A stretch of DNA of 64,000 nt from Paenibacillus tritici (GTDB taxonomy: Bacteria; Bacillota; Bacilli; Paenibacillales; Paenibacillaceae): NCBI RefSeq assembly GCF_013204885.1, contig NZ_JABMKX010000010.1, forward strand, positions 1 to 64,000. Reading direction: 5' to 3'. The notes beneath the pieces are model-generated. The model did no database searches. It had not been told where the DNA came from and saw nothing but the letters and a program-made list of their open reading frames with translations. The translations under genes were made by a program, and so were the position numbers. Position 1 is the stretch's first letter. Each line of letters starts with the position of its first letter. Shown here one piece after another: positions 17,683 through 26,706 of this stretch.

Positions 17683-18765
17683 TTATTTACCCGATTGTTC
17701 CTCCATAGAAGCGGCTATTTGCATCATTTCCGTAACTGGCAGATTTGCGCTTGTAATCCGGTACTCCACGCCCTCGCTCATCCAGGTCAGTGTCTGCTGC
17801 TCATCCCCGCTAAGCAGGCCGACCGTGAACCCGAGATCAATCAGTGATCCTGGAGCCAGTGATACCGCACGGTCCAGCGGACGGGCTTCCATAATCGTAT
17901 ACTGGTAAAGCCCGTCATAACGAATCAGCACCGCATGATCCTTGCTGTCTTCAATTTTGTTGGTATCCTTCAGCTTCACGCCGGCCGGGATATAATCCGG
18001 CTCAATGATGCCGAAGTCGCCCTGATCTGCTGTAACCGGTTCTCCGGTCTCTTCACCGTCTGCAGGGACCACCGGGTTGCCGTTGATGTCCACTTCAGCC
18101 ATCGTGTTCTCGGAAGGGCTGCCGGCCGCCATATTCTTTTGCATGTCAAAAGAATCTGCGGTGAACTCCGGATCAAACTTGAAGCTGTCGAAGCTCACGT
18201 TCACCACAACCTTGGCTTCAGAGTCTGAGACCTGAACCTGCTTCGGCTCATACGTCTTTTTGGCCAGCCATATCTTCTGACGGACCAATGCGCTGCTCTG
18301 GTAGTTCGCGGCTACCTCAAATACATAATTATCCCCGTCCTCCACGAACTGGCGGTTGTTGTCGGAGACAATACCCTTGAGCAGCGTCTGGTACAGGTAT
18401 ACCTGACCTTGTTTGTCCGGCCAGTCGCTCTGGAAGCGGAAGCTTTTGCCAAGGCTTGGGGTCAGAACGAATACGCCCTCATCATTGCGCAGCACAATCT
18501 GCTTCACATCCTTCTGGACATTCGACAGGCTGATCCGGTAGTACGAAGGATTCTTGTACCATACCTCCACCTTGTATTCCTGCGGCTGCTCCCCGGTGTA
18601 CAAGGTCATTGTGCCTGAGCCCTGATAAGCTCCCTGCTTGCTCTCCAGCTTGTCAGACACATTGTTCAGATCCTTGACCACAGAGGCGGCATCCTTCTTC
18701 CCGCACCCCGTCAATACTAAGGCCACGCTCATAATGATCGCGAGTACCCATGTTATCCGGCGCAT
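17683..18765 (-). CDS. Sporulation lipoprotein, YdcC/GerS-like (LolA-type fold)
   Basis: A 360-residue lipoprotein with signal peptide and lipobox LVLTGC (Cys about 21). The mature part fits the YdcC group of LolA-like proteins: SDKLESKQGAYQGSGTMTLYTG, VWYKNPSYYRISL, LRNDEGVFVLTPSLGKSFRFQSDWP. An acidic spacer at about residues 215-245 separates the LolA-like domain from a C-terminal DUF4367-like part (YQYTIMEARP, GFTVGLLSGDEQQTLTWMSEG). In Bacillus, ydcC is sporulation-associated and also lies upstream of alr. It likely acts at the forespore envelope; exact role unknown. Confidence 0.88.
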   Translation of the reverse strand: MRRITWVLAIIMSVALVLTGCGKKDAASVVKDLNNVSDKLESKQGAYQGSGTMTLYTGEQPQEYKVEVWYKNPSYYRISLSNVQKDVKQIVLRNDEGVFVLTPSLGKSFRFQSDWPDKQGQVYLYQTLLKGIVSDNNRQFVEDGDNYVFEVAANYQSSALVRQKIWLAKKTYEPKQVQVSDSEAKVVVNVSFDSFKFDPEFTADSFDMQKNMAAGSPSENTMAEVDINGNPVVPADGEETGEPVTADQGDFGIIEPDYIPAGVKLKDTNKIEDSKDHAVLIRYDGLYQYTIMEARPLDRAVSLAPGSLIDLGFTVGLLSGDEQQTLTWMSEGVEYRITSANLPVTEMMQIAASMEEQSGK

Positions 18766-18891
18766 GACATCATCCCCTTAACCTGTTTTGAATGCATTGA
18801 TTAGTACATGTCTATGAGGGACTTGGCCCCAATATGCAGACGGGCATGACAAGCTTGAAGAGAAGTATTTCTTCCCGGGCGGATTTTCAGG

Positions 18892-18940
18892 CAAAAAAAC
18901 ACCAGAGCCGCATTCCCTCTCGGGCTGCAGTCTGGTGTTA
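18892..18940 (-). terminator. Terminator of the MFS gene
   Basis: AACACCAGA (18898-18906) pairs with TCTGGTGTT (18931-18939); an A-run on the left gives the minus strand T-run. It lies 60 bases past the MFS stop. Confidence 0.75.
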
Positions 18941-18998
18941 CAGAGAACCGGAGTCCTCTGCCTACTCTATTCTGATCTGGAATTACCCGCTATGCCGT

Positions 18999-20198
18999 TT
19001 ATAGCTCCTTCTTCTCCGTCAAGAAGTACACCAGTGCCAGCGCCGGAAGCGCCAGCCCGATTAAGGTGGTCAGATTCCAGCCGCCATAAGCATAGGCCCA
19101 GCCGCCCAGCGAGGAGCCGACAGCCCCGCCTACAAAAAAGATCGCCATAAACAATCCGTTCAGCCGCCCCCGGGTCTCATTGCCTAGTGAATAAATTGCC
19201 CGCTGCCCCAGAACCAGATTACCGGACACACTCATATCGAGCAGAATGGCCGTAAGCACCAGCAGACCGAGTGTAAGATTGGAGGAGTCCCGCAGCAGAT
19301 AGGCCAGAATGAAGGAGACCGCCGCCAGTGAAATGCCAAGACCGGTCAGCAGTCTGGTCCAGCCCTTGTCGGCCAAGCGGCCCGCAATGGGCGCGGCTAC
19401 CGCTCCACCTACTCCGGCCAGAGCAAACAGGGCAATTCCTTGCTGGGACAGGTGATAATAGCTGGCCAAGTGAAGGGGAACCGTTGTCCAGAACAGGCTG
19501 AAGGCTCCGAATAAGCTGGCCTGGTATAATGCCCGGCGCCGCAGAACCGGGGTATGCATGAACAGTGTGCCCAGGGAACGGATCAGTTGCCCGTAATTCA
19601 AGGTAGGAACCGGCTTGCGGACCGGCAGAATACGGGACAGGAGAAGCGTCAGCAATGCAGTTACTACAGCAGAGACCATAAATATAGATTTCCAGCCCCA
19701 CAGTCCGGCCATGAAGCTGGCTACCGGACGGGCAAACATAATTCCCAGCAACAATCCGCTCATTACGTTGCCGACCACCCGGCCGCGAGCTTCCTCAGTC
19801 GCCAGATAGGAAGCATATGGAACCAGGATCTGCGCTGCTACGGAACCCAGCCCGATCAGCAGGGAGGCTGCAAGGAACAGCGGAGCATTCGGCGCCAGGA
19901 CCGCCAGGGCCAGTGCGGCTACCACCAATACAAGTGACGTCACGGCGAGCCGCCGGTTCTCGATAATATCACTCAGCGGGACAATGAACAGCAGCCCGGC
20001 CACGTAACCGATTTGTGTCAGCGTAACGATCAGCCCCGTCGCCCCGGCCGACAGATGAATCGCCTGCCCGATTGGTCCGACCAGTGTTTGCGCATAATAG
20101 AGATTCGCCACAATCAGTCCGCAGGAGACGGCCAGCAGAAAAGTGATCCAGCCGGGAACCGCTTTTTGAATCACAGGAGACGCTGTTTGTTGTTTCAT
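18999..20198 (-). CDS. MFS transporter (sugar/drug efflux type)
   Basis: A 399-residue major-facilitator protein with about 12 helices; LSDIIENRRLAVTSL is the loop 2-3 motif and GRLADKGWTR the equivalent in the second half. The pattern VANLYYAQTLVGPI near the N-terminus is typical of YgaY/Bcr-like exporters. The start at 20198 follows AAAGGTGG by 8 bases; the upstream GTG at 20210 lies in that ribosome site. It is divergent from a TetR gene, with two operator-like palindromes between, so it is probably repressed by it. Confidence 0.9.
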   Translation of the reverse strand: MKQQTASPVIQKAVPGWITFLLAVSCGLIVANLYYAQTLVGPIGQAIHLSAGATGLIVTLTQIGYVAGLLFIVPLSDIIENRRLAVTSLVLVVAALALAVLAPNAPLFLAASLLIGLGSVAAQILVPYASYLATEEARGRVVGNVMSGLLLGIMFARPVASFMAGLWGWKSIFMVSAVVTALLTLLLSRILPVRKPVPTLNYGQLIRSLGTLFMHTPVLRRRALYQASLFGAFSLFWTTVPLHLASYYHLSQQGIALFALAGVGGAVAAPIAGRLADKGWTRLLTGLGISLAAVSFILAYLLRDSSNLTLGLLVLTAILLDMSVSGNLVLGQRAIYSLGNETRGRLNGLFMAIFFVGGAVGSSLGGWAYAYGGWNLTTLIGLALPALALVYFLTEKKEL

Positions 20199-20225
20199 TA
20201 TGAATTCCACCTTTCAAATTTAAAT

Positions 20226-20239
20226 ACTGAACGTTCAGT
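20226..20239. promoter_or_regulatory. TetR operator 1 (perfect palindrome)
   Basis: ACTGAACGTTCAGT is a perfect 14-bp palindrome between the divergent MFS and TetR genes. Confidence 0.75.
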
Positions 20240-20266
20240 TCAATAATTACCATGACCAAATAATAT

Positions 20267-20280
20267 ACTATACGTTCAGT
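20267..20280. promoter_or_regulatory. TetR operator 2 (half-matching copy)
   Basis: ACTATACGTTCAGT repeats the right half of operator 1 41 bases away, with a degenerate left half, so one repressor may cover both divergent promoters. Confidence 0.6.
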
Positions 20281-20350
20281 ATTGTAAATAGGCAATTTTA
20301 TGTTATACTCCAGTTATAGTTGGTCAAGCTCTATTATAGGAGGAATCGCA

Positions 20351-20926
20351 ATGGATAAGAAGAGAGGCCGCCCGCGCAATACCGAGGCGAAGAACGCTAT
20401 TCTAAATGCTTCATATGATTTATTGCTGGAGATGGGATTCGGTGCAGTTACCGTGGAGAAAATTGCGGAGCAGGCCCAGGTCAGTAAAGCAACGATCTAT
20501 AAATGGTGGCCCAATAAAGCTGCTGTCGTGATGGATGGATATCTTTTTGCCGCGTCTGCCAGACTGCCCTTACCGGACACCGGCTCCGTGAAGGAGGATA
20601 TACTGATTCATGCAGGGACCCTTGCCCAGTTCCTGACCAGCAGGGAAGGCAAAGTCATTACGGAGCTGATTGGTGAAGGGCAATTCGATGCGGGACTAGC
20701 CGACGCTTACCGGAGCAGATACTTCGGCCCGCGCCGCCAGGAAGCCTGGAAGCTGCTTGAACGGGGTATTGCCAAGGGGGAATTGAAGCAGGAACTTGAT
20801 ATTGGGAGTTGTATCGACTTGATCTATGGCCCTATTTTTTACCGGCTGCTGTTGACCGGGGATGAACTGAGTGAAGCCTCTGTCAGATCCCTGGTGTTAC
20901 TCGCATTTGAGGGGATTGAAGCCTGA
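20351..20926 (+). CDS. TetR/AcrR-family repressor
   Basis: A 191-residue repressor with N-terminal helix-turn-helix (NAILNASYDLLLEMGFGAVTV, then VSKATIYKWWPNKAAVVMD) and a C-terminal TetR_C-type ligand domain (FLTSREGKVITELIGEGQF; RRQEAWKLLERGIAKGEL). The start at 20351 follows AGGAGGAATCGCA; the upstream frame to 20300 has no ribosome site. It is divergent from the MFS gene at 18999 and is its likely regulator. Confidence 0.92.
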   Translation: MDKKRGRPRNTEAKNAILNASYDLLLEMGFGAVTVEKIAEQAQVSKATIYKWWPNKAAVVMDGYLFAASARLPLPDTGSVKEDILIHAGTLAQFLTSREGKVITELIGEGQFDAGLADAYRSRYFGPRRQEAWKLLERGIAKGELKQELDIGSCIDLIYGPIFYRLLLTGDELSEASVRSLVLLAFEGIEA

Positions 20927-20929
20927 CCG

Positions 20930-21115
20930 CTATTCCATCCTGGAATCCCGGTTTTTGCCGGAAGGGTCTGCCTTGTGATATTCATTAATCAGCTCATCCA
21001 GGATTCTGGACTGTCTGATGACGCTGGGATGCAGCCGGCCGTACTGCTCTTCCAGCTGATTCAATCTGATCCGTTCTGCTTCTATATGCTGCACGATCGC
21101 TTCCAATTGATCCAT
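20930..21115 (-). CDS. Spo0E-family aspartyl-phosphate phosphatase
   Basis: A 61-residue protein made of two helices with the Spo0E signature near SRILDELINEYHK (family SQELDxLI). Such proteins dephosphorylate Spo0A-P and so hold back sporulation. Length (50-90 in the family) and the helix-turn-helix hairpin fit. CAGGAGGG lies 8 bases before the ATG. It is convergent with the TetR gene, only three bases from its stop. Confidence 0.88.
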   Translation of the reverse strand: MDQLEAIVQHIEAERIRLNQLEEQYGRLHPSVIRQSRILDELINEYHKADPSGKNRDSRME

Positions 21116-21352
21116 TTATATACCCTCCTGCAAGTATTCTATAAGGATATGGCGAATTGCAGGGGAGCTGGCACAGTGCAGCATGGACTGGAGCGGAGAG
21201 CGCATCTTTGTTGAAGTCCGGTGATAGGCTATGTGCCTAGAACAGGTCCGTAACAGGCTTGTCTTATCTTTGTTATCAGAACGTGACCCGCAAGCGGAGT
21301 TTTTCATTTATAATATAATGGATTGGAATTTCCAGACTCCGGAGGTTATCTT

Positions 21353-22477
21353 ATGAAAAAATTAATTGCTGCTTCCGCCATCGCCCTGCTCTTCGCAGGC
21401 CATGCGGCAGTATCATCCATAAATATTGCCCATTCTGCCCCTGCCCCCCTATCCCTTGTTGTAGACGGACAAGCCGTCCTTCCCCAAGCTCCTCCCTTTC
21501 GGTCCAATGGAGTATTATATATTCCGGCCCGTGCTCTGCTGGAGTACTTCCCTGTACAACTGCAATGGAATAACAGCCGCAAGCAGCTTACGCTTTCGAC
21601 CTCCTGGGACAAAACTGTTCTTACACCGGGCAGCGCTTCCATGCAGGTAAGTTATACGCAAACGGACGGAGGTTATAATGAAGAGCTGGACGCCCCAGTC
21701 CTGTTGAAGGCCGGCCGGGTCTATATCGCGGCAGCTAGCTTGGACTCCCTTACGGGAGCGGTCACGGAGCTGAAGACGGGAGGAAGCCGGGTTACCGTTA
21801 CACCGGGCGATGTCAGCACAACTGTCAGGGTCCCCGCAGCCCCCCTTGCTGTCGCAGACAATAATGCCAAGGTGAAGCTGTACGCCGCGCTGAAGGACGG
21901 CAATACCTACAAAGGATTCATCCTTGAAGTGAACGGCCGCAAGCAACGCTTCAACTGGAACGTACCCCGGGATTACTCACATCCGCCCCAGCTTTTCTAC
22001 GCTGATATAGATGCTGACGGCAAACCGGAGGCAACGGTTGTATTCACACTCGGCACCGGAACCTCAGTGGTCGCGCAGGAGGTTCATGTCGTTAAGCCGG
22101 AGCAGTGGAAGGAACTCTCCGTGCCTGCTGCGGACAAAGCAGCAGCCGCCGCTGTATCCTCCAGTATTTCCATAGATCAGAACGATGTCCTGCTGAAGCT
22201 CGATCTCAAAGGACCCACGCCCTCCAAGGTGACGATGAGAATTCCGGACCGTGCGGAGGACGGGCTGAAATATTTTGGCAAAACAGCGGCGATTGGTGCG
22301 GTCACCTATTACACGGTGGAGAAAAACAAGCTGCTCGCCGATACCAGCCTGATGCTAGGCATGAGCGAGAGCATGGGAACACTGAGACTGGAATACAAAG
22401 CAGGACTAACGGGGATGGAGTCTGGCTCCATTACTTTTGAGCCGCATGATACCACTGAAGCATTCGTTGAGAAATAA
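21353..22477 (+). CDS. Exported protein with copper-amine-oxidase-like stalk domain
   Basis: A 374-residue secreted protein. Signal peptide residues 1-27. Residues about 30-150 form a copper-amine-oxidase N-terminal-like (stalk) domain: LVVDGQAVLPQAPPFRSNGVLYIPARALLEYF then LQWNNSRKQLTLS. The rest (from APLAVADNNAKVKLYAAL) has a repeat-type or VCBS-like strand pattern (FYADIDADGKPEATVVFTLG) but no named enzyme motif. The domain is a wall-associated structural module in Paenibacillus; no copper chemistry is implied. The ATG at 21353 follows CGGAGG. Confidence 0.75.
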   Translation: MKKLIAASAIALLFAGHAAVSSINIAHSAPAPLSLVVDGQAVLPQAPPFRSNGVLYIPARALLEYFPVQLQWNNSRKQLTLSTSWDKTVLTPGSASMQVSYTQTDGGYNEELDAPVLLKAGRVYIAAASLDSLTGAVTELKTGGSRVTVTPGDVSTTVRVPAAPLAVADNNAKVKLYAALKDGNTYKGFILEVNGRKQRFNWNVPRDYSHPPQLFYADIDADGKPEATVVFTLGTGTSVVAQEVHVVKPEQWKELSVPAADKAAAAAVSSSISIDQNDVLLKLDLKGPTPSKVTMRIPDRAEDGLKYFGKTAAIGAVTYYTVEKNKLLADTSLMLGMSESMGTLRLEYKAGLTGMESGSITFEPHDTTEAFVEK

Positions 22478-22503
22478 TCCGCTGCGGAAGGAGCCGCTTA
22501 CCT

Positions 22504-23283
22504 ATGATTGATGCCCATATTCATCTCGAACAATATGAGGATAACGAACGGTCCTCCCTCCTGGCGGGCCTGCCCCAGCAGGGCATCGAGTCCCTGATAG
22601 CCGTCTCGATGAACCTTGCTTCCAGCAGGCGTACGCGGGAGATTGCCGCCCGTTATCCCGGCTTGGTGAAGCCTGCTTATGGCTTCCATCCTGAACAGAC
22701 GCTGCCTGAGGCAGAGGAGCTGACAGCGCTGCTGGACTGGATTACAGCTCATGCCGGGGACATGGCTGCCATAGGTGAAATCGGGCTTCCCTACTATTCC
22801 CGGGCCGAGGCTGCAGCCCGAGGCGAAGCTTGGGATATGGGGCCCTACATAGAGCTTCTCGACAGGCTACTTGGCTTGGCCGCACAGGTTGGCAAGCCGG
22901 TTGTGCTTCATGCTGTCTATGAAGATGCCTGGACCGTATGCGATTTGCTGGAGCGGCATAACATTACACAAGCCCATTTCCATTGGTTCAAGGGTCCTGA
23001 GGCTACTGTCCAGCGTATGATCAGTTGCGGCTATTATATCTCCTTCACTCCTGACATCCTCTATGAGCAAGAGATTCAAGACCTTGCCCGCCGCTACCCG
23101 CCGGAGCTAGTCATGGCCGAAACGGACGGCCCCTGGCCGTTTGAAGGGCCGTTCACCGGGCGCGCCACCCATCCGGCAATGGTACATGACGTTGCCGCCG
23201 CCTGGGGCACCCTGCATGGCTACTCCATTCCCGAGGCCAAGGCCATATTGACGGCGAATACAAGGTGCTTCTATGGAATTTAG
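22504..23283 (+). CDS. TatD-family metal-dependent hydrolase
   Basis: A 259-residue amidohydrolase-superfamily protein, TatD-like. Metal ligands in order: HIH in MIDAHIHLEQY, E in AIGEIGLPYY, H in VVLHAVYEDA, H in AHFHWFKG and D in MAETDGPWPF. The family includes 3'-5' DNA/RNA exonucleases and D-amino-acid deacylases. The gene lies 26 bases after the stalk-domain gene and may be co-transcribed. Slightly divergent from the housekeeping TatD, so probably a paralogue. Confidence 0.9.
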   Translation: MIDAHIHLEQYEDNERSSLLAGLPQQGIESLIAVSMNLASSRRTREIAARYPGLVKPAYGFHPEQTLPEAEELTALLDWITAHAGDMAAIGEIGLPYYSRAEAAARGEAWDMGPYIELLDRLLGLAAQVGKPVVLHAVYEDAWTVCDLLERHNITQAHFHWFKGPEATVQRMISCGYYISFTPDILYEQEIQDLARRYPPELVMAETDGPWPFEGPFTGRATHPAMVHDVAAAWGTLHGYSIPEAKAILTANTRCFYGI

Positions 23284-23371
23284 GTTCGGCTACAGACATT
23301 ATTCATTCAATGAATCCCCGTGCCTCACCAAGTAAATATAAGTTATCATAGCTTCCTCCTGAGTATGTAGT

Positions 23372-23405
23372 GCGGGCAGCTTAATCTGGACTCGGAGCTG
23401 CCCGC
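23372..23405. terminator. Hairpin between TatD and MFS genes
   Basis: A perfect 10-bp stem GCGGGCAGCT (23372-23381) against AGCTGCCCGC (23396-23405) between two convergent genes. No clear T-run on either side. Confidence 0.55.
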
Positions 23406-23413
23406 CTCTCTCC

Positions 23414-24700
23414 CTAGTTGGCCTTCACTACAGACTGTACGCCTTCCACTGCACTCCTCGCCACAGGCCAGAGCTGCCGCCCGAACAGCACCCCGGTCAG
23501 ACCCAGAAGCAGCAGCAGCAGACCAATGTTGACAAAAATCCGGCCAGGACCTGCATACTGCACAAGCATACCGCCCAGCAAGGGCGCAACAATGAGTACT
23601 GTGCTGAGTATGGTGTTCTGGATGCCGAAGATGCGGCCGGTCATGTGCGGCGGGGTTTCTTTTTGCAGACAATAATTGAAAGTAATCATGAACACCCCGT
23701 TGCCGATCCCCAGCACAAATCCGATCAGCAGCACCCAGAGAATGGAAGCCCCCGGCTGAAGCAGCCCAAGTGCAGCAACAGACCCGCCAATCAGGACATA
23801 TCCGCTGCCGAGCCGCCAGCCATACCCTATAGCCGATTGCAGCTTGTTCAGGACCAGAATAATCATCACCGCTCCGATTCCTGAAGCCGCTACCATCCAG
23901 CCGAGCAGCGATTCCCGCTCCGGTGCGAACACCCGGAACAGGCTGGTGAATTGAAAGTCGACCACCTGAATCACCAGCGCTCCGGCCAGCCCGAACAACA
24001 TCGTATTCAGCAGCAAGCGGCTGCGCAGCATGAAGCTCCAGCCCTCCCTCCACATCAGATGAAGCGGGATGGCCTCCTCCTGGCGGGCTTCACGCTGCTT
24101 ACTGTCCTCTTCTTCCGCAGGGATGTTCTTCACCGATAGCAGCAGCAGATAAGAGCAGCCGCGCAGCAAAGCATTGAGCAGGATGCACCATTGCGGCGTA
24201 AGGAAGGCCAGGGCCAGACCTCCGAGCAGCGGGCCGGCGATTTTGGAGCCCTGGTTGACGAGCCCGTTGAGCGATGAGGCTTGCAGCAGCTGATCCTCCC
24301 TGACCAGGCTGCGGGTCAAAGACTGCTGGGCAGGCATGTTCAGCGTGGATAGCGCCGAACGCACCGCCAGCAGCGGCAGCAGCCAGGCCATACTCGGTGC
24401 GAATAACACCAGCACCGTCAGCAGCGCCGTCAGCAGATCGCAGACACGCATCAGCTTCAGCTTGTTCAGCCGGTCAGCGGCTACTCCGGCAACCGAGCCG
24501 AGCAGAATGCTCGGCAGCGCCAGCGCTACCGGAATGAGTGACAGCATCAGCGGTCCGGCCTGCCAGCGGTAGCCGACCAGCACCTGAATGGCGAGTGTAT
24601 CGAACCAGTCGCCAAAGCTTGCCGTGGCAAAAGCGCTGTACACCCGCATATACGTTTTGTTATGAAGCAAGCTGGTTCCTTGCTTGGTTGAGAGCTCCAT
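23414..24700 (-). CDS. MFS transporter (macrolide-efflux-like)
   Basis: A 428-residue major-facilitator protein of the MFS_3 (MefA-like) group, with ASFGDWFDTLAIQVLVGYRW at helix 1, VAADRLNKLKLMRVCDLL in loop 2-3 and NMPAQQSLTRSLVREDQLLQA downstream of helix 4. Start at 24700 behind TGGAGGA. It lies 82 bases after the winged-helix regulator on the same strand and is presumably controlled by it. Confidence 0.88.
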   Translation of the reverse strand: MELSTKQGTSLLHNKTYMRVYSAFATASFGDWFDTLAIQVLVGYRWQAGPLMLSLIPVALALPSILLGSVAGVAADRLNKLKLMRVCDLLTALLTVLVLFAPSMAWLLPLLAVRSALSTLNMPAQQSLTRSLVREDQLLQASSLNGLVNQGSKIAGPLLGGLALAFLTPQWCILLNALLRGCSYLLLLSVKNIPAEEEDSKQREARQEEAIPLHLMWREGWSFMLRSRLLLNTMLFGLAGALVIQVVDFQFTSLFRVFAPERESLLGWMVAASGIGAVMIILVLNKLQSAIGYGWRLGSGYVLIGGSVAALGLLQPGASILWVLLIGFVLGIGNGVFMITFNYCLQKETPPHMTGRIFGIQNTILSTVLIVAPLLGGMLVQYAGPGRIFVNIGLLLLLLGLTGVLFGRQLWPVARSAVEGVQSVVKAN

Positions 24701-24782
24701 CTGACATTCCTCCAGGTTCCTTGTAATCGTAGATGGTGATCCATCTATGATCTTAAGGTAACGGAGAATTGTCAGAGAATAA

Positions 24783-25937
24783 TCATGGGGCCTCCAGCAG
24801 CCGCAGCAGCAGGTCTTCGAGGGACTGCTCCAGCCTTGTCAGACCACAGGCTTCAAGCTCCGCTGTGAACAGGCGCTCATACTTGCGGTCCAAGGCGCTC
24901 CCGGTCAGGAACATGCGGCAAAAATGATGAGTCCGGTACAGCGCATAGAGCCGCAGCGGGATGAAGCCTGACATCTCCAGCACCTGCAATCCCTCATGGA
25001 TCAGCTTCTCCCCCTCCGCCCACTGTGCACGGCGCAGCTTCCAGAGCCCTTTCACTACTTTGTACCCGCCAATCTCCCTCAAAAAAGGCTTGTCCTGGAG
25101 AATCCGGCTGGCGGCTTCATCCATCCGTTCCAGCTCCACATCACCGGCGCCCGCTACGAGATGAATGAACAGCTCGGTAATCACCGTAACCGGAACGAAG
25201 TTCTCGAAGCCGGGTTCAGAGATTACCTGATAGGAACGCTTAAGGCGTTCCAGCGCTTTTTCCGGCTGACCTGCCAGGGTATAGAGATCCAGCATGGTCA
25301 GTATCTCCAGCTCCAGCTGTTCCGGTTCATTCAGCAGTTTCTTCTTGATCAGCCGCTCGGCATATTCTACCTTCACGCCGGGTTCGCCAATGAAGAAGTA
25401 GAACAGATTGAGATAAAAAAGCCGGTCCTTCAGCGGAACCTCATCGGTATGGATCAGCCAGTCCAAATCTCCCTGCACGAAATGAACGACCATGGAATAA
25501 TGCGGGTCCAGCTCGTAGCCGAGGATGTCCTGCTGGCGGGCAAGGGTGAGCATGGATTGCCCCTGACCGTAGACATGGAACTTCATGAACACCTCACGCA
25601 TCGTATTGCGCAGCTCCGGGTCATTCGTTGCCGGATTCATCGCCACCCCTTCAAGACTGCCGGGGATAGCCAGACTATAGCCGAATCCGCGAATCGTCTT
25701 AATGTCGATCCCGCCCAGTTGGCGCAGCTTCTTGCGCAGCCGGTAGATATGATCGTCAACCGTCCGCTCCACCGGATACTCCATAGGCCACACTTTATCG
25801 AGCAGCTGCTCGCGGCTGAAGGTCCGCCCCCGGTTCCGGTAGAGAAACTGCAGAAGCGCAAACTCCTTGGGCAGCAGTTCAATCGTCAATCCGCCGGAGG
25901 ATACCTTATATTCACTTCCGTTCAATTCGAGATGCAT
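24783..25937 (-). CDS. Winged-helix (OmpR-type) regulator with helical-repeat sensor domain
   Basis: A 384-residue regulator with its DNA-binding domain at the N-terminus (residues 1-95): LPKEFALLQFLYRNRGRTFSREQLL then ERTVDDHIYRLRKKLRQLG and IKTIRGFGYSLA, an OmpR/PhoB winged helix without a receiver domain. Residues 115-384 are helical and resemble TPR or BTAD-type repeats (EPEQLELEILTMLDLYTLAGQPEKALERLKR). This places it near SARP/AfsR-like or Paenibacillus-specific efflux regulators. Ribosome site AGAGGC. It sits directly upstream of an MFS exporter; signal unknown. Confidence 0.82.
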   Translation of the reverse strand: MHLELNGSEYKVSSGGLTIELLPKEFALLQFLYRNRGRTFSREQLLDKVWPMEYPVERTVDDHIYRLRKKLRQLGGIDIKTIRGFGYSLAIPGSLEGVAMNPATNDPELRNTMREVFMKFHVYGQGQSMLTLARQQDILGYELDPHYSMVVHFVQGDLDWLIHTDEVPLKDRLFYLNLFYFFIGEPGVKVEYAERLIKKKLLNEPEQLELEILTMLDLYTLAGQPEKALERLKRSYQVISEPGFENFVPVTVITELFIHLVAGAGDVELERMDEAASRILQDKPFLREIGGYKVVKGLWKLRRAQWAEGEKLIHEGLQVLEMSGFIPLRLYALYRTHHFCRMFLTGSALDRKYERLFTAELEACGLTRLEQSLEDLLLRLLEAP

Positions 25938-25986
25938 GGCTGTGCCTCTTTTCTTCTGCTTTTCAACGCTGTGATTCTTTATCCAT

Positions 25987-26060
25987 GCACTCTATACGGA
26001 GTGCGACTTGGAAGCCCAAACACATCGTCTGTGCCGATCAATCTACGCACTCTATAGTGC
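25987..26060. promoter_or_regulatory. Repeated palindromic motif upstream of the winged-helix regulator
   Basis: GCACTCTATA occurs at 25987 and 26047, 60 bases apart. Each copy is part of an inverted repeat (GCACTC-N6-GAGTGC; GCACTCTATAGTGC). They lie 50-120 bases upstream of the regulator start, as expected for autoregulatory operators. Confidence 0.45.
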
Positions 26061-26270
26061 TTGTTCCGTATGAATCCGTACTATTCCCCTTATGTATTAC
26101 AAGAAAAAGTATACATCAATCATTGACTTCTTATAAACACTTACAGTTACATAAGGTTTCGACAAATTCTGAAGTGCGAAGGACCTGTGGATTTCATGGG
26201 AGCTTGCCATTCGCACCAGTTTTCAGCTCCTTTTAAACTAGGAACTACACCGCCCGGCCGAGTTTGCTCC

Positions 26271-26454
26271 TAACGGACCTGAGAGACTTTATTCCCCGGA
26301 AAACACCACGTTTTGCAGTTTAACGGACGGAGTGGACCTTATCGTCTCTCTACAAGAGGTTTAAGCGTAGAAATTCCAAGAATACGCTCCGTGGGGTCCG
26401 TTCCATTGCCCAAGGGGTGTCTTTCATCCGGAATACGTGCGCCTCAGTCCGTTA
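26271..26454. repeat. Four-unit phased element, family E
   Basis: Four 21-bp units start at 26271, 26321, 26383 and 26434 (steps 50, 62, 51). Units 1 and 2 begin TAACGGAC; units 3 and 4 are inverted and end GTCCGTTC and GTCCGTTA. The layout matches families C and D although the sequence is unrelated. The single copy means the consensus is tentative. Confidence 0.7.
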
Positions 26455-26642
26455 CGCCTTGCCAAACGCCCGAATGAACAACTCCCCTCTTCATCTGGGA
26501 ATGGCACGTGAAGGGGGGCCTCCACTCCTGTACTCCTTCAGGCATTATAGAGCCCCCTCCACTAGTCTAAATCTGACGCTGTACTGCAAACTCTGCATTT
26601 CAGCATTCTGTGGCTTCGGTTAAAGTGAGGTTGAAAATCAAA

Positions 26643-26675
26643 AGTCCTCCACGCAGTTGCCGCTGCGGGAGGACT
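26643..26675. terminator. Hairpin between elements E and D1
   Basis: AGTCCTCC-CGCAG pairs with CTGCGGGAGGACT, about 13 bp, followed by CTTTGTT. No gene ends next to it, so it may belong to an unannotated transcript or be structural. Confidence 0.45.
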
Positions 26676-26706
26676 CTTTGTTCGGTTTGAAGTGAAAATT
26701 CGGTGA

